From Neobacillus cucumis (GTDB taxonomy: Bacteria; Bacillota; Bacilli; Bacillales; Cytobacillaceae): a stretch of 64,000 nucleotides of DNA. Within the stretch, counting starts at the first letter, position 1. Each line of letters opens with the position of its first letter. Below the pieces are notes generated by a model, which searched no databases, had not been told where the DNA came from, and saw only the letters and a program-made list of their open reading frames with translations. The stretch spans positions 62,001 to 126,000 of the forward strand of contig NZ_JAFBEX010000015.1 in assembly GCF_016908975.1 (NCBI RefSeq), in the 5' to 3' direction. Below, piece by piece: positions 47,525 to 55,812 of the stretch. Both the position numbers and the translations under genes were made by a program.

Positions 47525-48395
47525 CCATTGTCTAGCTTTTTTGCTTTTTCGGGACTTATAAACCCATCTTATCGACTATTCCGCTAGCTTTTTTGCTTCT
47601 TCGGGGCTTATGAACCCTTCTTATCGACCGTTGTGCTAGCTTTTTTGCTTCTTCGGGGCTTATGGACCCTTCTTATCGACCGTTGTGCTAGCTTTTTTGC
47701 TTCTTCGGGGCTTATGAACCCTTCTTATCGACTATTCCGCTAGCTTTTTTGCTTCTTCGGGGCTTATGAACCCTTCTTATCGACTATTCCGCTAGCTTTT
47801 TTGCTCCTTCGGGGCTTATGAACCCTTCTTATCGACCGTTGTGCTAGCTTTTTTGCTTTTTCGGGGCTTATGAACCCTTCTTATCGACTATTCTGCTAGC
47901 TTTTTTGCTTCTTCGGGGCTTATGAACCCTTCTTATCGACTATTCCGCTAGCTTTTTTGCTTCTTCGGGGCTTATGGACCCTTCTTATCGACTATTCTGC
48001 TAGCTTTTTTGCTTCTTCGGGGCTTATGAACCCTTCTTATCGACCGTTGTGCTAGCTTTTTTGCTTCTTCGGGGCTTATGGACCCTTCTTATCGACTATT
48101 CTGCTAGCTTTTTTGCTTCTTCGGGGCTTATGAACCCTTCTTATCGACCGTTGTGCTAGCTTTTTTGCTTCTTCGGGGCTTATGGACCCTTCTTATCGAC
48201 TATTCTGCTAGCTTTTTTGCTTCTTCGGGGCTTATGAACCCTTCTTATCGACCGTTGTGCTAGCTTTTTTTCTTATTCGGGGCTTATGAACCCTTCTTAT
48301 CGACTATTCCGCTAGCTTTTTTGCTCCTTCGGGGCTTATGAACCCTTCTTATCGACCGTTGCGCTAGCTTTTTTTCTTATTCGGGACTTATGAAC
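47525..48395. repeat. Minisatellite of 52-bp units, about 17 copies
   Basis: The landmark GCTAGCTTTTTTGC recurs every 52 bp from 47583 to 48363, with a first degenerate unit at 47531. Units differ mainly at one place, giving at least three types (CGACTATTCCGC, CGACTATTCTGC, CGACCGTTGTGC), and two types alternate in the second half, a sign of 104-bp duplications. It fills the gap between the convergent atzF and pabB genes. The period is not a multiple of three and all frames are stopped. Confidence 0.93.
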
Positions 48396-48396
48396 C

Positions 48397-50142
48397 CTAA
48401 TCGACTAATTCCACTTCAAGCCATTTCCGTACACTATTTATAAACCAAATCTTCGAGCTTAATCGTAAGTCTGCAATCGTTAAGATTCTTTCACGAATGA
48501 TCCCTTCTTTTAATAACCTCTCTCTGAAGGTACCAGCTAACAAGCCACTTTCTACAGGTGGTGACCATAGCTCCCCCTCCATTTCCAAGACAAGGTTCCC
48601 ATTCGTAAATTCAGTTAACTCTTCATCCTTATTCCATAGTAATACATCAAAAACATCAGAAGGCTTGTCCTTCTGAAATGCACTATAAATGGAACGATTT
48701 GTCGTTTTGTGATAAAGAAACGGATTGTTGGAATCGATTGGCTTACTAGCAAGCTGCACCTTTAAAATAGAGGACGGTGCAAATACAGGTTGAGCATCTA
48801 GTGTTACTTCCCCATTCTTGGTTATAGTTAAGCGAACTTTGAATTTACCACTACTGTTTTGACCAGCAAATCCATCTAGGCACTTTTGGAGTTCCTCTAT
48901 TTGAATTGAAAATCCAAAGTATTTTGCTGACTTTTTTAACCGGTCAAGATGTTCTGTTAACAAGAAATATTCTCCATCGTCTAATAAAATGCTCTCTAAC
49001 AGTTGGAACTCTGGACGATCTTCCTCCAGTAAACTTGCTTTTGCAAGTACTTCATCATATTCACCCCGAGAGGTGGAATCCCAGGTGATCCCTCCCCCAA
49101 CCCCATAGGTGGCCACTCCTTTTTGCTGATCAATCAGTACGGTCCTAATGGGTACATTGAAAACTGCTTCTTTATTTGGGGTAATATAACCGATTGCCCC
49201 ACAATAGACTTCACGGGGCTGCTTTTCCAAATCATCAATGATTTTCATCGTGCTGACCTTTGGTGCGCCAGTAATCGATGCACACGGAAAGAGTGCTTTA
49301 AAAATATCAACGATCCCTTTATTTTCAGCCACTTTTGCTGTTATGGTGGAGGTCATTTGATAGACCGTTGGATAGGGTTCAATCTCGTATAATTTGGGTA
49401 CTTTAACCGTTCCTAATTCCGCCACAACAGATAAGTCATTTCGCAACATATCAACAATCATAACATTCTCTGCCCGGTTTTTTTCAGATTGATAAAGCCA
49501 AAGAGCATTGGCCTCATCCTCTTCAAAGAACCTCCCTCGCTTAATCGTCCCTTTCATCGGTCGGGTAGTAATCTCATCACCATCCAAACGGAAAAATAAC
49601 TCAGGAGATGCGGATAAAACACTATATTCTCCTGTGTTGATATACGCACAATAATCAGAAGACTGCGCTTTTTTCAGCTTCTGAAAAAAAGCAAAATCAT
49701 CTCCCTGGAATTGGCTATGTAGCCGAATTGTATAATTGGTTTGATAGGTATCGCCTCTTTCGATTCCCTCCTTTATAGCTTCAATTGATTGTGTGTATTC
49801 CTCCATACTTACGGAAGACTGCCATTCTGATAGCGTATAATCCCCTGTATGACCTAAGCATTGTTGTTCTGGTTCTGAAAAAATACCAAACCAGATAAGT
49901 GGCATCTGATAATTTGAATTTGTGACAAAGGCAGAATCAAAGGCAGGCGCACTTTCATAAGATAAAAATCCTGCAGCATAATAACCATTATTAACTTCTT
50001 CCTGAACTTGCTCGAAACATGGTAATACTTCATTTATGGAAAAAGCAGCCATTACTTTTAGCGGTTCTTTAAATATGAGAGGGTTAATTTCTCCGTTTAA
50101 ATTTGCGAATTCAAAAACTAGCCATGGTTCTTTTGTATTCAT
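48397..50142 (-). CDS. pabB: Aminodeoxychorismate synthase/lyase fusion (PabB-PabC)
   Basis: A 581-residue fusion for p-aminobenzoate and so folate synthesis. Residues 1-360 are the chorismate-binding PabB (PMKGTIKRG, VDMLRNDLS, ASITGAPKVSTMKIID, YCGAIGYI). Residues about 370-581 are an aminotransferase class IV domain that would remove pyruvate to give PABA (LTEHLDRLKKSAKYFGF; NRSIYSAF, TEFTNGNLVLEM; LAGTFRERLL). The final stretch is normal. No amidotransferase gene (pabA) is adjacent; it must be supplied from elsewhere. AAGGACG precedes the ATG. The gene is flanked by two minisatellite gaps, one at each convergent end of the pabB-PTP pair. Confidence 0.92.
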   Translation of the reverse strand: MNTKEPWLVFEFANLNGEINPLIFKEPLKVMAAFSINEVLPCFEQVQEEVNNGYYAAGFLSYESAPAFDSAFVTNSNYQMPLIWFGIFSEPEQQCLGHTGDYTLSEWQSSVSMEEYTQSIEAIKEGIERGDTYQTNYTIRLHSQFQGDDFAFFQKLKKAQSSDYCAYINTGEYSVLSASPELFFRLDGDEITTRPMKGTIKRGRFFEEDEANALWLYQSEKNRAENVMIVDMLRNDLSVVAELGTVKVPKLYEIEPYPTVYQMTSTITAKVAENKGIVDIFKALFPCASITGAPKVSTMKIIDDLEKQPREVYCGAIGYITPNKEAVFNVPIRTVLIDQQKGVATYGVGGGITWDSTSRGEYDEVLAKASLLEEDRPEFQLLESILLDDGEYFLLTEHLDRLKKSAKYFGFSIQIEELQKCLDGFAGQNSSGKFKVRLTITKNGEVTLDAQPVFAPSSILKVQLASKPIDSNNPFLYHKTTNRSIYSAFQKDKPSDVFDVLLWNKDEELTEFTNGNLVLEMEGELWSPPVESGLLAGTFRERLLKEGIIRERILTIADLRLSSKIWFINSVRKWLEVELVD

Positions 50143-50284
50143 CGTGACGTCCTTTTAATAATTAATTTTTTTTACAGTATAAATAGTGACAATAATTAAT
50201 GCGAAACGCAACTCTTTTCCTTTTATTTTATCTACTATTATAATATGTTAATGAAGATTGTATGTAGATAAAGGAGTTTTTGAA

Positions 50285-50752
50285 ATGATTAATGTTTTAT
50301 TTGTATGCCTCGGCAACATTTGCCGCTCACCGATGGCGGAAGCTTTATTTCGTGACCAAGTAAAAACAGAAAATTTATCGGACAAAATTAAAGTGGATTC
50401 CGCTGCGACGAGCTCGTGGCATATTGGTTCTCCACCACACAAAGGGACTCTCGCAATTTTAAAGAAATATAAAATCTCTGCACAAGGTCTCGTAGGACGC
50501 CAATTAACAAAGGGGGACTTCGAGCAGTTTGATTATATTGTAGGGATGGATAATAGTAATGTTCAGGACATTTCAGAGATAACTGGAATGCCAAAACATC
50601 CCAAAATTATTCGTCTGCTGGATTTAACGGAACACAGAAAAGATGTACCCGATCCATATTATACCGGGGATTTTGAAGAAACCTATAACCTAGTTTCTGA
50701 GGGGTGTAGCGCATTATTGGAGAAAATTTATGAGGAATATAACTTATCCTAA
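50285..50752 (+). CDS. Low-molecular-weight protein tyrosine phosphatase
   Basis: A 155-residue cytoplasmic phosphatase. The P-loop CLGNICRS is at the N-terminus (Cys8 nucleophile, Arg14) and the general acid aspartate is in VPDPYYTGDFEETYNLV. In B. subtilis, such enzymes (YfkJ, YwlE) act on protein tyrosine or arginine phosphate. The residue after the P-loop glycine-asparagine is isoleucine (NICRSP) rather than the threonine of YwlE, which favours tyrosine phosphatase activity; this is a family-based inference. AAAGGAG precedes the ATG at 50285. Confidence 0.92.
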   Translation: MINVLFVCLGNICRSPMAEALFRDQVKTENLSDKIKVDSAATSSWHIGSPPHKGTLAILKKYKISAQGLVGRQLTKGDFEQFDYIVGMDNSNVQDISEITGMPKHPKIIRLLDLTEHRKDVPDPYYTGDFEETYNLVSEGCSALLEKIYEEYNLS

Positions 50753-50804
50753 TAGGGTTGGAAAAATTGATTTTCTGAATATACCAACTTAGATTGACTT
50801 CCTA

Positions 50805-51383
50805 CAGACACGCGTGATTTCTGGCGTGTGTTGTCCGAACTTCGCTTGACTTCGGACAGCTCCGCGTGATTTCTGGCGTGTGTTGTCCGAACTTCACTTG
50901 CCTTTGGACAGCTCCGCATCATTTCTGGCTTGGGCTGTCCGAACTTCGCTTGACTTCGGACAGCTCCGCATCATTTCTGGCGTGTGTTGTCCGAACTTCG
51001 CTTGACTTCGGACAGCTCCGCGTGATTTCTGGCATGTGTTGTCCGAACTTCGCTTGACTTCGGACAGCTCCGCGTGATTTCTGGCGTGTGTTGTCCGAAC
51101 TTCGCTTGATTTCGGACAGATCCGCATCATTTCTGGCTTGGGCTGTCCGAACTTCGTTTGATTCGGACAACCCCTATCATTTCTGGCTTGGGCTGTCCGA
51201 ACTTCGCTTGACTTCGGGCAGCATCGCATCATTTCTGGCTTGGTCTGTCCAAACTTCGCTTGACTTCGGACAGACCCGCGTGATTTCTGGCTTGGGCTGT
51301 CCGAACTTCTCTTGCCTTCGGACAGTTCCACATCATTTCCGGCTTTGGCTGTCTGAACTTCGCTTGACTTCGGACAGCTCCGC
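50805..51383. repeat. Second 52-bp minisatellite, about 11 copies
   Basis: The landmark GTCCGAACTTCGCTTGA recurs at 50833, 50885, 50937, 50989, 51041, 51093, 51145 and then (after a unit one base shorter) at about 51196, 51248, 51300 and 51352. Each unit contains a hairpin, GTCCGAA pairing with TTCGGAC. The gap lies between the convergent phosphatase and isoprenoid-enzyme genes. The sequence is unrelated to the array at 47525-48395, but the period is the same. Confidence 0.93.
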
Positions 51384-51466
51384 CGAATACGGAACTGTTT
51401 CGGACAGGAAGGCCCGTATTCAGACAATCTTCTGCTCTACCCTGGAGATTTCTCTCTATTAAATAA

Positions 51467-51494
51467 GAAACTATCATAAAAGATAGTTTTTTTT
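51467..51494. terminator. Terminator between the second array and the isoprenoid gene
   Basis: AACTATC pairs with GATAGTT and is followed by eight T on the plus strand. Confidence 0.6.
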
Positions 51495-51503
51495 AGTAGA
51501 ATT

Positions 51504-53873
51504 TTAACTTTCTCTGTTCACGATATATGTCATTAAATGCTTCAGAAAAGTGATATTCATAGGCATCTCTTGCAGTACTTCCATGGCTAAACAATAATGA
51601 TTCCACATCTCTTTTCTAGCACCAGCCAGACCTAAGATGGATACAAAAGTGGAATTGTTATTTTCAGCATCTTTACCAATAGATTTTCCAATACTTTTAA
51701 ATTCCCCTTCCACATCCAATACATCATCCTTAATTTGGAAGGCTATTCCGGCATGATAGGCAAATTTCCTTAATGCACCCATTTCAGCTTCACTAGCCTG
51801 GGCGAGCATCGCAGGCATAATAAGAGAAGCTTCGAAGGCAATTCCAGTTTTATAGAAAGATAGACGATTCAATTGTTCAAGTGTCAATAGTTTCCCTCTA
51901 GACTCCAGGTCCATCGCTTGACCCTGACACATCTTTTCTGTTACTTGAGATGAATATTGAATCAAACGTAAAACAGTTTTTGCATCAAACTGTTCAAGAC
52001 ATGTTTGTTCCTCAATAGCCCGCTGTGTCAAATAGAGTCCGGTCAATTCAGCTACAGCAACATTATATTTCTTATGGACAGTAAGGCGCCCTCTACGGGT
52101 CGACGAATCATCTTGAGATGGCAAATCATCAAAAATTAAGGAAGCTGTATGCATATACTCTAATGAGCGAAGCAGAGGTTTTATCGCCGATTGGGATAAT
52201 CCAAAACCACTAACACCAACCACCCAAGTAATGATCGGTCTCAACCGCTTCCCATTACCTTCAAGACTAAAATTGGCAGCATCTATGATGGCTTTGTTAA
52301 CAGGAACATCCTCTGTCTTAAGAATGCTCAAACTACTATTGATCTGATTACGAACATATTCAATCGTATCCAAAAAGTCTTCCTGTTCGTTTCGTTCCTG
52401 TTTTAAAGTCAAAATCATATGGTCCCTCAGTAGTTTATCAAAAAAATCTACATCATCTGCTTTAACGACCATTTGTTGAATAAGACGATTAAAATCTGGA
52501 TTTCTAGAAGAAAAAAGGTCCATTATTTCATTGTATTTTTCGGTCCCAATTCGCTCTTTAAAGCGTTTCAATCCGTTAATAGCACGATCAAGCATAACCT
52601 CACAGGTCCTTTGATCAGAGTGATACACATTATGGATTAAATGAGCAATGACCGCCCAGTATAATTCAAATGGATTAATCAAATCTGGACGCTGTTCATG
52701 GTATTTTAAATAATACGTATAGGGTGTCACGGCGCCAGCCTTTAAATCATCAAACATATCAGCAAAATCATCGGCCAGCTGATTGTAAATACCATAATAA
52801 AATGTCCGATTGTCAAAGCCCTCATCCTCAGAAGCACTAATGACAGAGCGGACAATCAAACGAGAAGAAGATGATTTTATAATTACCGGTATAAAGAGCT
52901 CTTCATTAGTATAATCAGACCTGTTTAAATCCCTGTCACGGTCTATTTCTTGTGAATTAAAAAACACATAGGATTGTTCAAAAAAGGATGTTAATGTTTC
53001 CGGACGCTGTTCATTTTTAATGTATTCATAAGCCTCACGAAGCTCTGCGTGGATATATTGAATCAAATCTTTATTTTCACCTGTCCAATCTCCCAGTTCC
53101 GGTACAGATCCAGTAATGAGGGTGGTCCGTATTAAGGTGGAATATTGTTTTTTTTCGCCAGCGGATAAAACGGTGGAATCAAGCAGGTCGTCAATGAAGG
53201 GATAGGTTAGTCCATACGAAAGCCCAAGCCTTAACGCTTTGTCCAGTCTTTGTTTCCGTTCTTCCGGAGATACGTTGTCATCCATTTCTTCAACCACATG
53301 CATGATGACCCCAGCAATAATTTTGATTAGTTTTCGCTGGGCATGATCTGGATCCATTCCCTCTGGAATATGATTAGATACCGTCTTTAATTTATCTATT
53401 ACCCAGATTATCGCCGATTCGATACCTTCCCTCTCCGCCCATCGATACAACCCAGCCATACTAAACGTATCACTGTTATCTTTTCGACTTGTAGTCAGAT
53501 TATTTTTTAAACGATTAACCGTACGTCTTATCCTATCTTGTGTCTCTGGCATATCTAAAGCTTTGCCCAAATCCCTCAAATATAGGTAAGAAATACTACG
53601 ATCAAGGTAACGATCTAATTTGCCAGTATAATCAAGCCAGCGGATATAATTGACATACCCATCGGAATTCCTATTTTTCTTTTTCCTGGAAAAAAAAGAT
53701 AAGATTGAGTGATGATGAATATGGTTTTGTTTCCATGAATGAAAATCCTTTGTTAAGACATCAATATAAGACTTATCTAGGACTTGTTGAAAAAGTGATT
53801 GAAAATATTGGGCAGCTCTATGCTCTGCCATCCGATAGCTTATATCAGCGTTTTTGATTAGTTCCTTATTCAT
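51504..53873 (-). CDS. Two-domain isoprenoid synthase (terpene-synthase-like plus polyprenyl diphosphate synthase)
   Basis: A 789-residue protein. The C-terminal 300 residues are a trans-prenyltransferase: GKRLRP at 541-546, first Asp motif DDLPSQD at 582-588 with RRG at 593-595, and second Asp motif KDDVLD at 715-720 with GKSIGKD after it. The usual lysine before the final Ser/Thr is Asn here. The N-terminal 480 residues are all-helical and hold their own Asp motifs, DDLLDS at 228-233 and NQLADDFADMFDD at 364-376, which suggests a second class I isoprenoid-synthase fold. No membrane span or signal is seen. AGGGG precedes the ATG at 53873. The product is unknown; the usual database name would be polyprenyl synthetase. 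Confidence 0.75.
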   Translation of the reverse strand: MNKELIKNADISYRMAEHRAAQYFQSLFQQVLDKSYIDVLTKDFHSWKQNHIHHHSILSFFSRKKKNRNSDGYVNYIRWLDYTGKLDRYLDRSISYLYLRDLGKALDMPETQDRIRRTVNRLKNNLTTSRKDNSDTFSMAGLYRWAEREGIESAIIWVIDKLKTVSNHIPEGMDPDHAQRKLIKIIAGVIMHVVEEMDDNVSPEERKQRLDKALRLGLSYGLTYPFIDDLLDSTVLSAGEKKQYSTLIRTTLITGSVPELGDWTGENKDLIQYIHAELREAYEYIKNEQRPETLTSFFEQSYVFFNSQEIDRDRDLNRSDYTNEELFIPVIIKSSSSRLIVRSVISASEDEGFDNRTFYYGIYNQLADDFADMFDDLKAGAVTPYTYYLKYHEQRPDLINPFELYWAVIAHLIHNVYHSDQRTCEVMLDRAINGLKRFKERIGTEKYNEIMDLFSSRNPDFNRLIQQMVVKADDVDFFDKLLRDHMILTLKQERNEQEDFLDTIEYVRNQINSSLSILKTEDVPVNKAIIDAANFSLEGNGKRLRPIITWVVGVSGFGLSQSAIKPLLRSLEYMHTASLIFDDLPSQDDSSTRRGRLTVHKKYNVAVAELTGLYLTQRAIEEQTCLEQFDAKTVLRLIQYSSQVTEKMCQGQAMDLESRGKLLTLEQLNRLSFYKTGIAFEASLIMPAMLAQASEAEMGALRKFAYHAGIAFQIKDDVLDVEGEFKSIGKSIGKDAENNNSTFVSILGLAGARKEMWNHYCLAMEVLQEMPMNITFLKHLMTYIVNRES

Positions 53874-54123
53874 GCAATCATTACCCCTACTATAAGTTCT
53901 CACCAATATAAAGTGAGTTAATAAACTAAAACGCCTGTATAAAACAACGACCCTAATTGGCTAGATCTTATTTCATATGTATACATTTCATTATAAAGTA
54001 GGATGTTACTTTAAGACTAACAAAAATCATTACAAATGCGAATAAAATAGGCTATGCAAGTATCTTATCTTATTCAATCGTATTAATCTGAAGAACTAAT
54101 TAATTAGGATGAAGCGGGAATAA

Positions 54124-54165
54124 TAAAAAAGAAAGCCCGTTCTAATCACTTAGAGACAGGCCCTT
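54124..54165 (-). terminator. Imperfect intrinsic terminator
   Basis: On the minus strand an imperfect stem (GGGCCTGTCT with an AGAACGGGC arm) is followed by TTTCTTTTTT. It lies directly after the gene at 54169. The adjoining gap 53874-54123 shows no other feature. Confidence 0.55.
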
Positions 54166-54168
54166 GAT

Positions 54169-54537
54169 TTAAGAAAAAGCTTCCCTTTCCATTTTGGTAA
54201 ATGTTTGACTTAAATCCTTTAATATATAAAGTCTTGACGTTATAAGAAATAGATCTTCGTAGTTTTTCTGTACATATCCATTAATAATTTCAAGTCCTTT
54301 ACTAAAATGGTCGACTAAATAATGTGTATACTTTTCATCCCAGGAATATTGATTGATACGCAAAAGTTCGTCGGCGATAATTTGGAACTTATACTCTTCG
54401 ATTAGCAATTTTACTTGGTAAAGTTTATCAGGTTGAAAACGGAAGCTATTTTTATGCTCATGGTTTTTTTGAACATATTTGATAAAATCATGTATATTTT
54501 CAGCCAACAAAATAGCTTTTTGCATCTCAAACTTCAT
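54169..54537 (-). CDS. Hypothetical protein (122 residues)
   Basis: A soluble, helical, Lys/Glu/Tyr-rich protein starting MKFEMQKAILLAENIHDFIK. There is no signal peptide, membrane span, cysteine or recognised motif. It lies upstream of and on the same strand as the two-domain isoprenoid synthase gene, separated by about 300 bases and a probable terminator, so they are not clearly one operon. A run like AAAGGGGG before the ATG is the ribosome binding site. No function is assigned. Confidence 0.6.
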   Translation of the reverse strand: MKFEMQKAILLAENIHDFIKYVQKNHEHKNSFRFQPDKLYQVKLLIEEYKFQIIADELLRINQYSWDEKYTHYLVDHFSKGLEIINGYVQKNYEDLFLITSRLYILKDLSQTFTKMEREAFS

Positions 54538-54612
54538 ATTTATACCCCCTTTAGCTCTTTAAAAAGAGTTTATGTTTTTATAATGTGTTCTGACACTTTA
54601 AGATTTTATGGT

Positions 54613-54660
54613 TGACAGTATTGACTTAGTCTGTTTATAATTTATTTCGCACACGAAATA
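54613..54660 (+). promoter_or_regulatory. Promoter and MarR-type operator of the efflux operon
   Basis: TTGACA (54613) and TATAAT lie about 18 bp apart. Directly downstream is the palindrome TATTTCG-CACA-CGAAATA (54643-54660), placed to block initiation. It is the likely autorepression site of the MarR regulator. Confidence 0.75.
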
Positions 54661-54704
54661 TTCTTATAGTTAATATTAGGATTTAGAAAGAAGGGAGGGC
54701 AGAG

Positions 54705-55145
54705 ATGGATATACTAAATAATGAAATCATGGCAAGCTTTGTGGAAATTAATAAAGCCATCAATAAGCTGATTAAAATAGACGCAGAGAAGTTAGGCATC
54801 ACTGCCGTACAATTAAAGGCACTTTATAGAATTAACTATAATCCTAATATGAGTTTAGGGGAACTTGCCGAAAAATTAAAACTGACTAATAGTACAGTGA
54901 GTGGTGTTATTGATCGCTTGGTTCATCATGGACTAGTTGAGAGGGAGATACCGCCAGGAGATAGAAGGACAGTCTCCATTCAATTAACAGATGAGGGAAA
55001 AAGAACGTTAAATCAGTTTAATTCCTCGGATTCAATATTAATGAAGAAGCTTAGAGAAGTCCTTGAACTACCGGAAGAGGAAATCTCTCACCTACTACGT
55101 CTTCATAATCTGGTATTACAAAAGCTTACATTAGAGGAGGAATAG
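54705..55145 (+). CDS. MarR-family regulator of the efflux operon
   Basis: A 146-residue winged-helix repressor: recognition helix region LAEKLKLTNSTVSGVIDRLVHHGLV and wing EIPPGDRRTVSIQLTDEGK. It is the first gene of a three-gene operon with an HlyD-type protein five bases further and a DHA2 exporter. Such units are repressed by their own MarR until a toxic compound binds it. GGAGGG precedes the ATG. Confidence 0.9.
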   Translation: MDILNNEIMASFVEINKAINKLIKIDAEKLGITAVQLKALYRINYNPNMSLGELAEKLKLTNSTVSGVIDRLVHHGLVEREIPPGDRRTVSIQLTDEGKRTLNQFNSSDSILMKKLREVLELPEEEISHLLRLHNLVLQKLTLEEE

Positions 55146-55150
55146 AGTAA

Positions 55151-55804
55151 ATGAGCATGAAACGTTTACTTTTATTGAACATTATTATTTTACTTGTTTT
55201 AGTTGGCGCTGGTTTTGGAGGGTACGCCTACTATAATAAAACCGTTAATTATTTAACCACAGATAACGCACAAATTTCAGGACAACAAGTTTCGATTGTT
55301 GCTCCTGCTAGCGGAAAATTAACAGGTTGGGATGGAAAAGTGGGCGATACTTTTTCTAAAGATCAGACAATTGGTACAATCTTAACGACAGGCACAAATG
55401 GTCTGCCAACAGAAATGAAAGTCACTCTACCAACAAATGGAACGGTGGTTCAAACTGGTGCCGTCCAAAACGCGTTTGTTGCAGCAGGAACACCACTTGC
55501 AACAGTGTATGATTTAAACAATTTATGGGTAACAGCAAATATTGATGAAACCAAGATTGATGAAATTGCTACCGGGCAGGATGTAGATATTTACGTTGAT
55601 GCATTCCCGAATACAGCATTAAAAGGTAAAGTACAACAAATCGGCTTAGCAACTGCAGGTACATTCTCATTATTACCAAGTTCAAATAACACAGGAAATT
55701 ACACAAAAGTAACACAAGTTGTTCCTGTAAAAGTATCCATTGATGACAATAAAGGCGTAGCAATTGTTCCTGGTATGAACGTAACCGTGCGAATTCATAA
55801 GTAG
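55151..55804 (+). CDS. HlyD/EmrA-type membrane fusion protein
   Basis: A 217-residue protein with one N-terminal membrane span (LLLLNIIILLVLVGAGFGGYAYY) and an external barrel-sandwich (biotinyl-lipoyl-like) domain beginning TTDNAQISGQQVSIVAPASGKL, the hallmark of EmrA. The long coiled-coil hairpin of Gram-negative relatives is absent, as usual in Firmicutes that have no outer membrane. The following beta-barrel (LWVTANIDETKIDEI) completes it. It works with the next gene product. Confidence 0.9.
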   Translation: MSMKRLLLLNIIILLVLVGAGFGGYAYYNKTVNYLTTDNAQISGQQVSIVAPASGKLTGWDGKVGDTFSKDQTIGTILTTGTNGLPTEMKVTLPTNGTVVQTGAVQNAFVAAGTPLATVYDLNNLWVTANIDETKIDEIATGQDVDIYVDAFPNTALKGKVQQIGLATAGTFSLLPSSNNTGNYTKVTQVVPVKVSIDDNKGVAIVPGMNVTVRIHK

Positions 55805-55812
55805 GTGATAAG

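Noticed and set aside
47525..48395. CRISPR array
   Set aside because: The units are adjacent without spacers, and no cas gene is near.
50894..51427. Overlapping open frames on both strands through the second 52-bp array, with repeated CPKSSEVRTAQARND-like peptides
   Set aside because: The period is one more than a multiple of three, so every frame reads the same three peptides in turn. Openness on both strands is a by-product of the repeat, and no ribosome binding site was found.
53874..54123. Promoter or structured leader for the isoprenoid synthase gene
   Set aside because: No convincing -35/-10 pair or paired structure could be read on the minus strand in this stretch.
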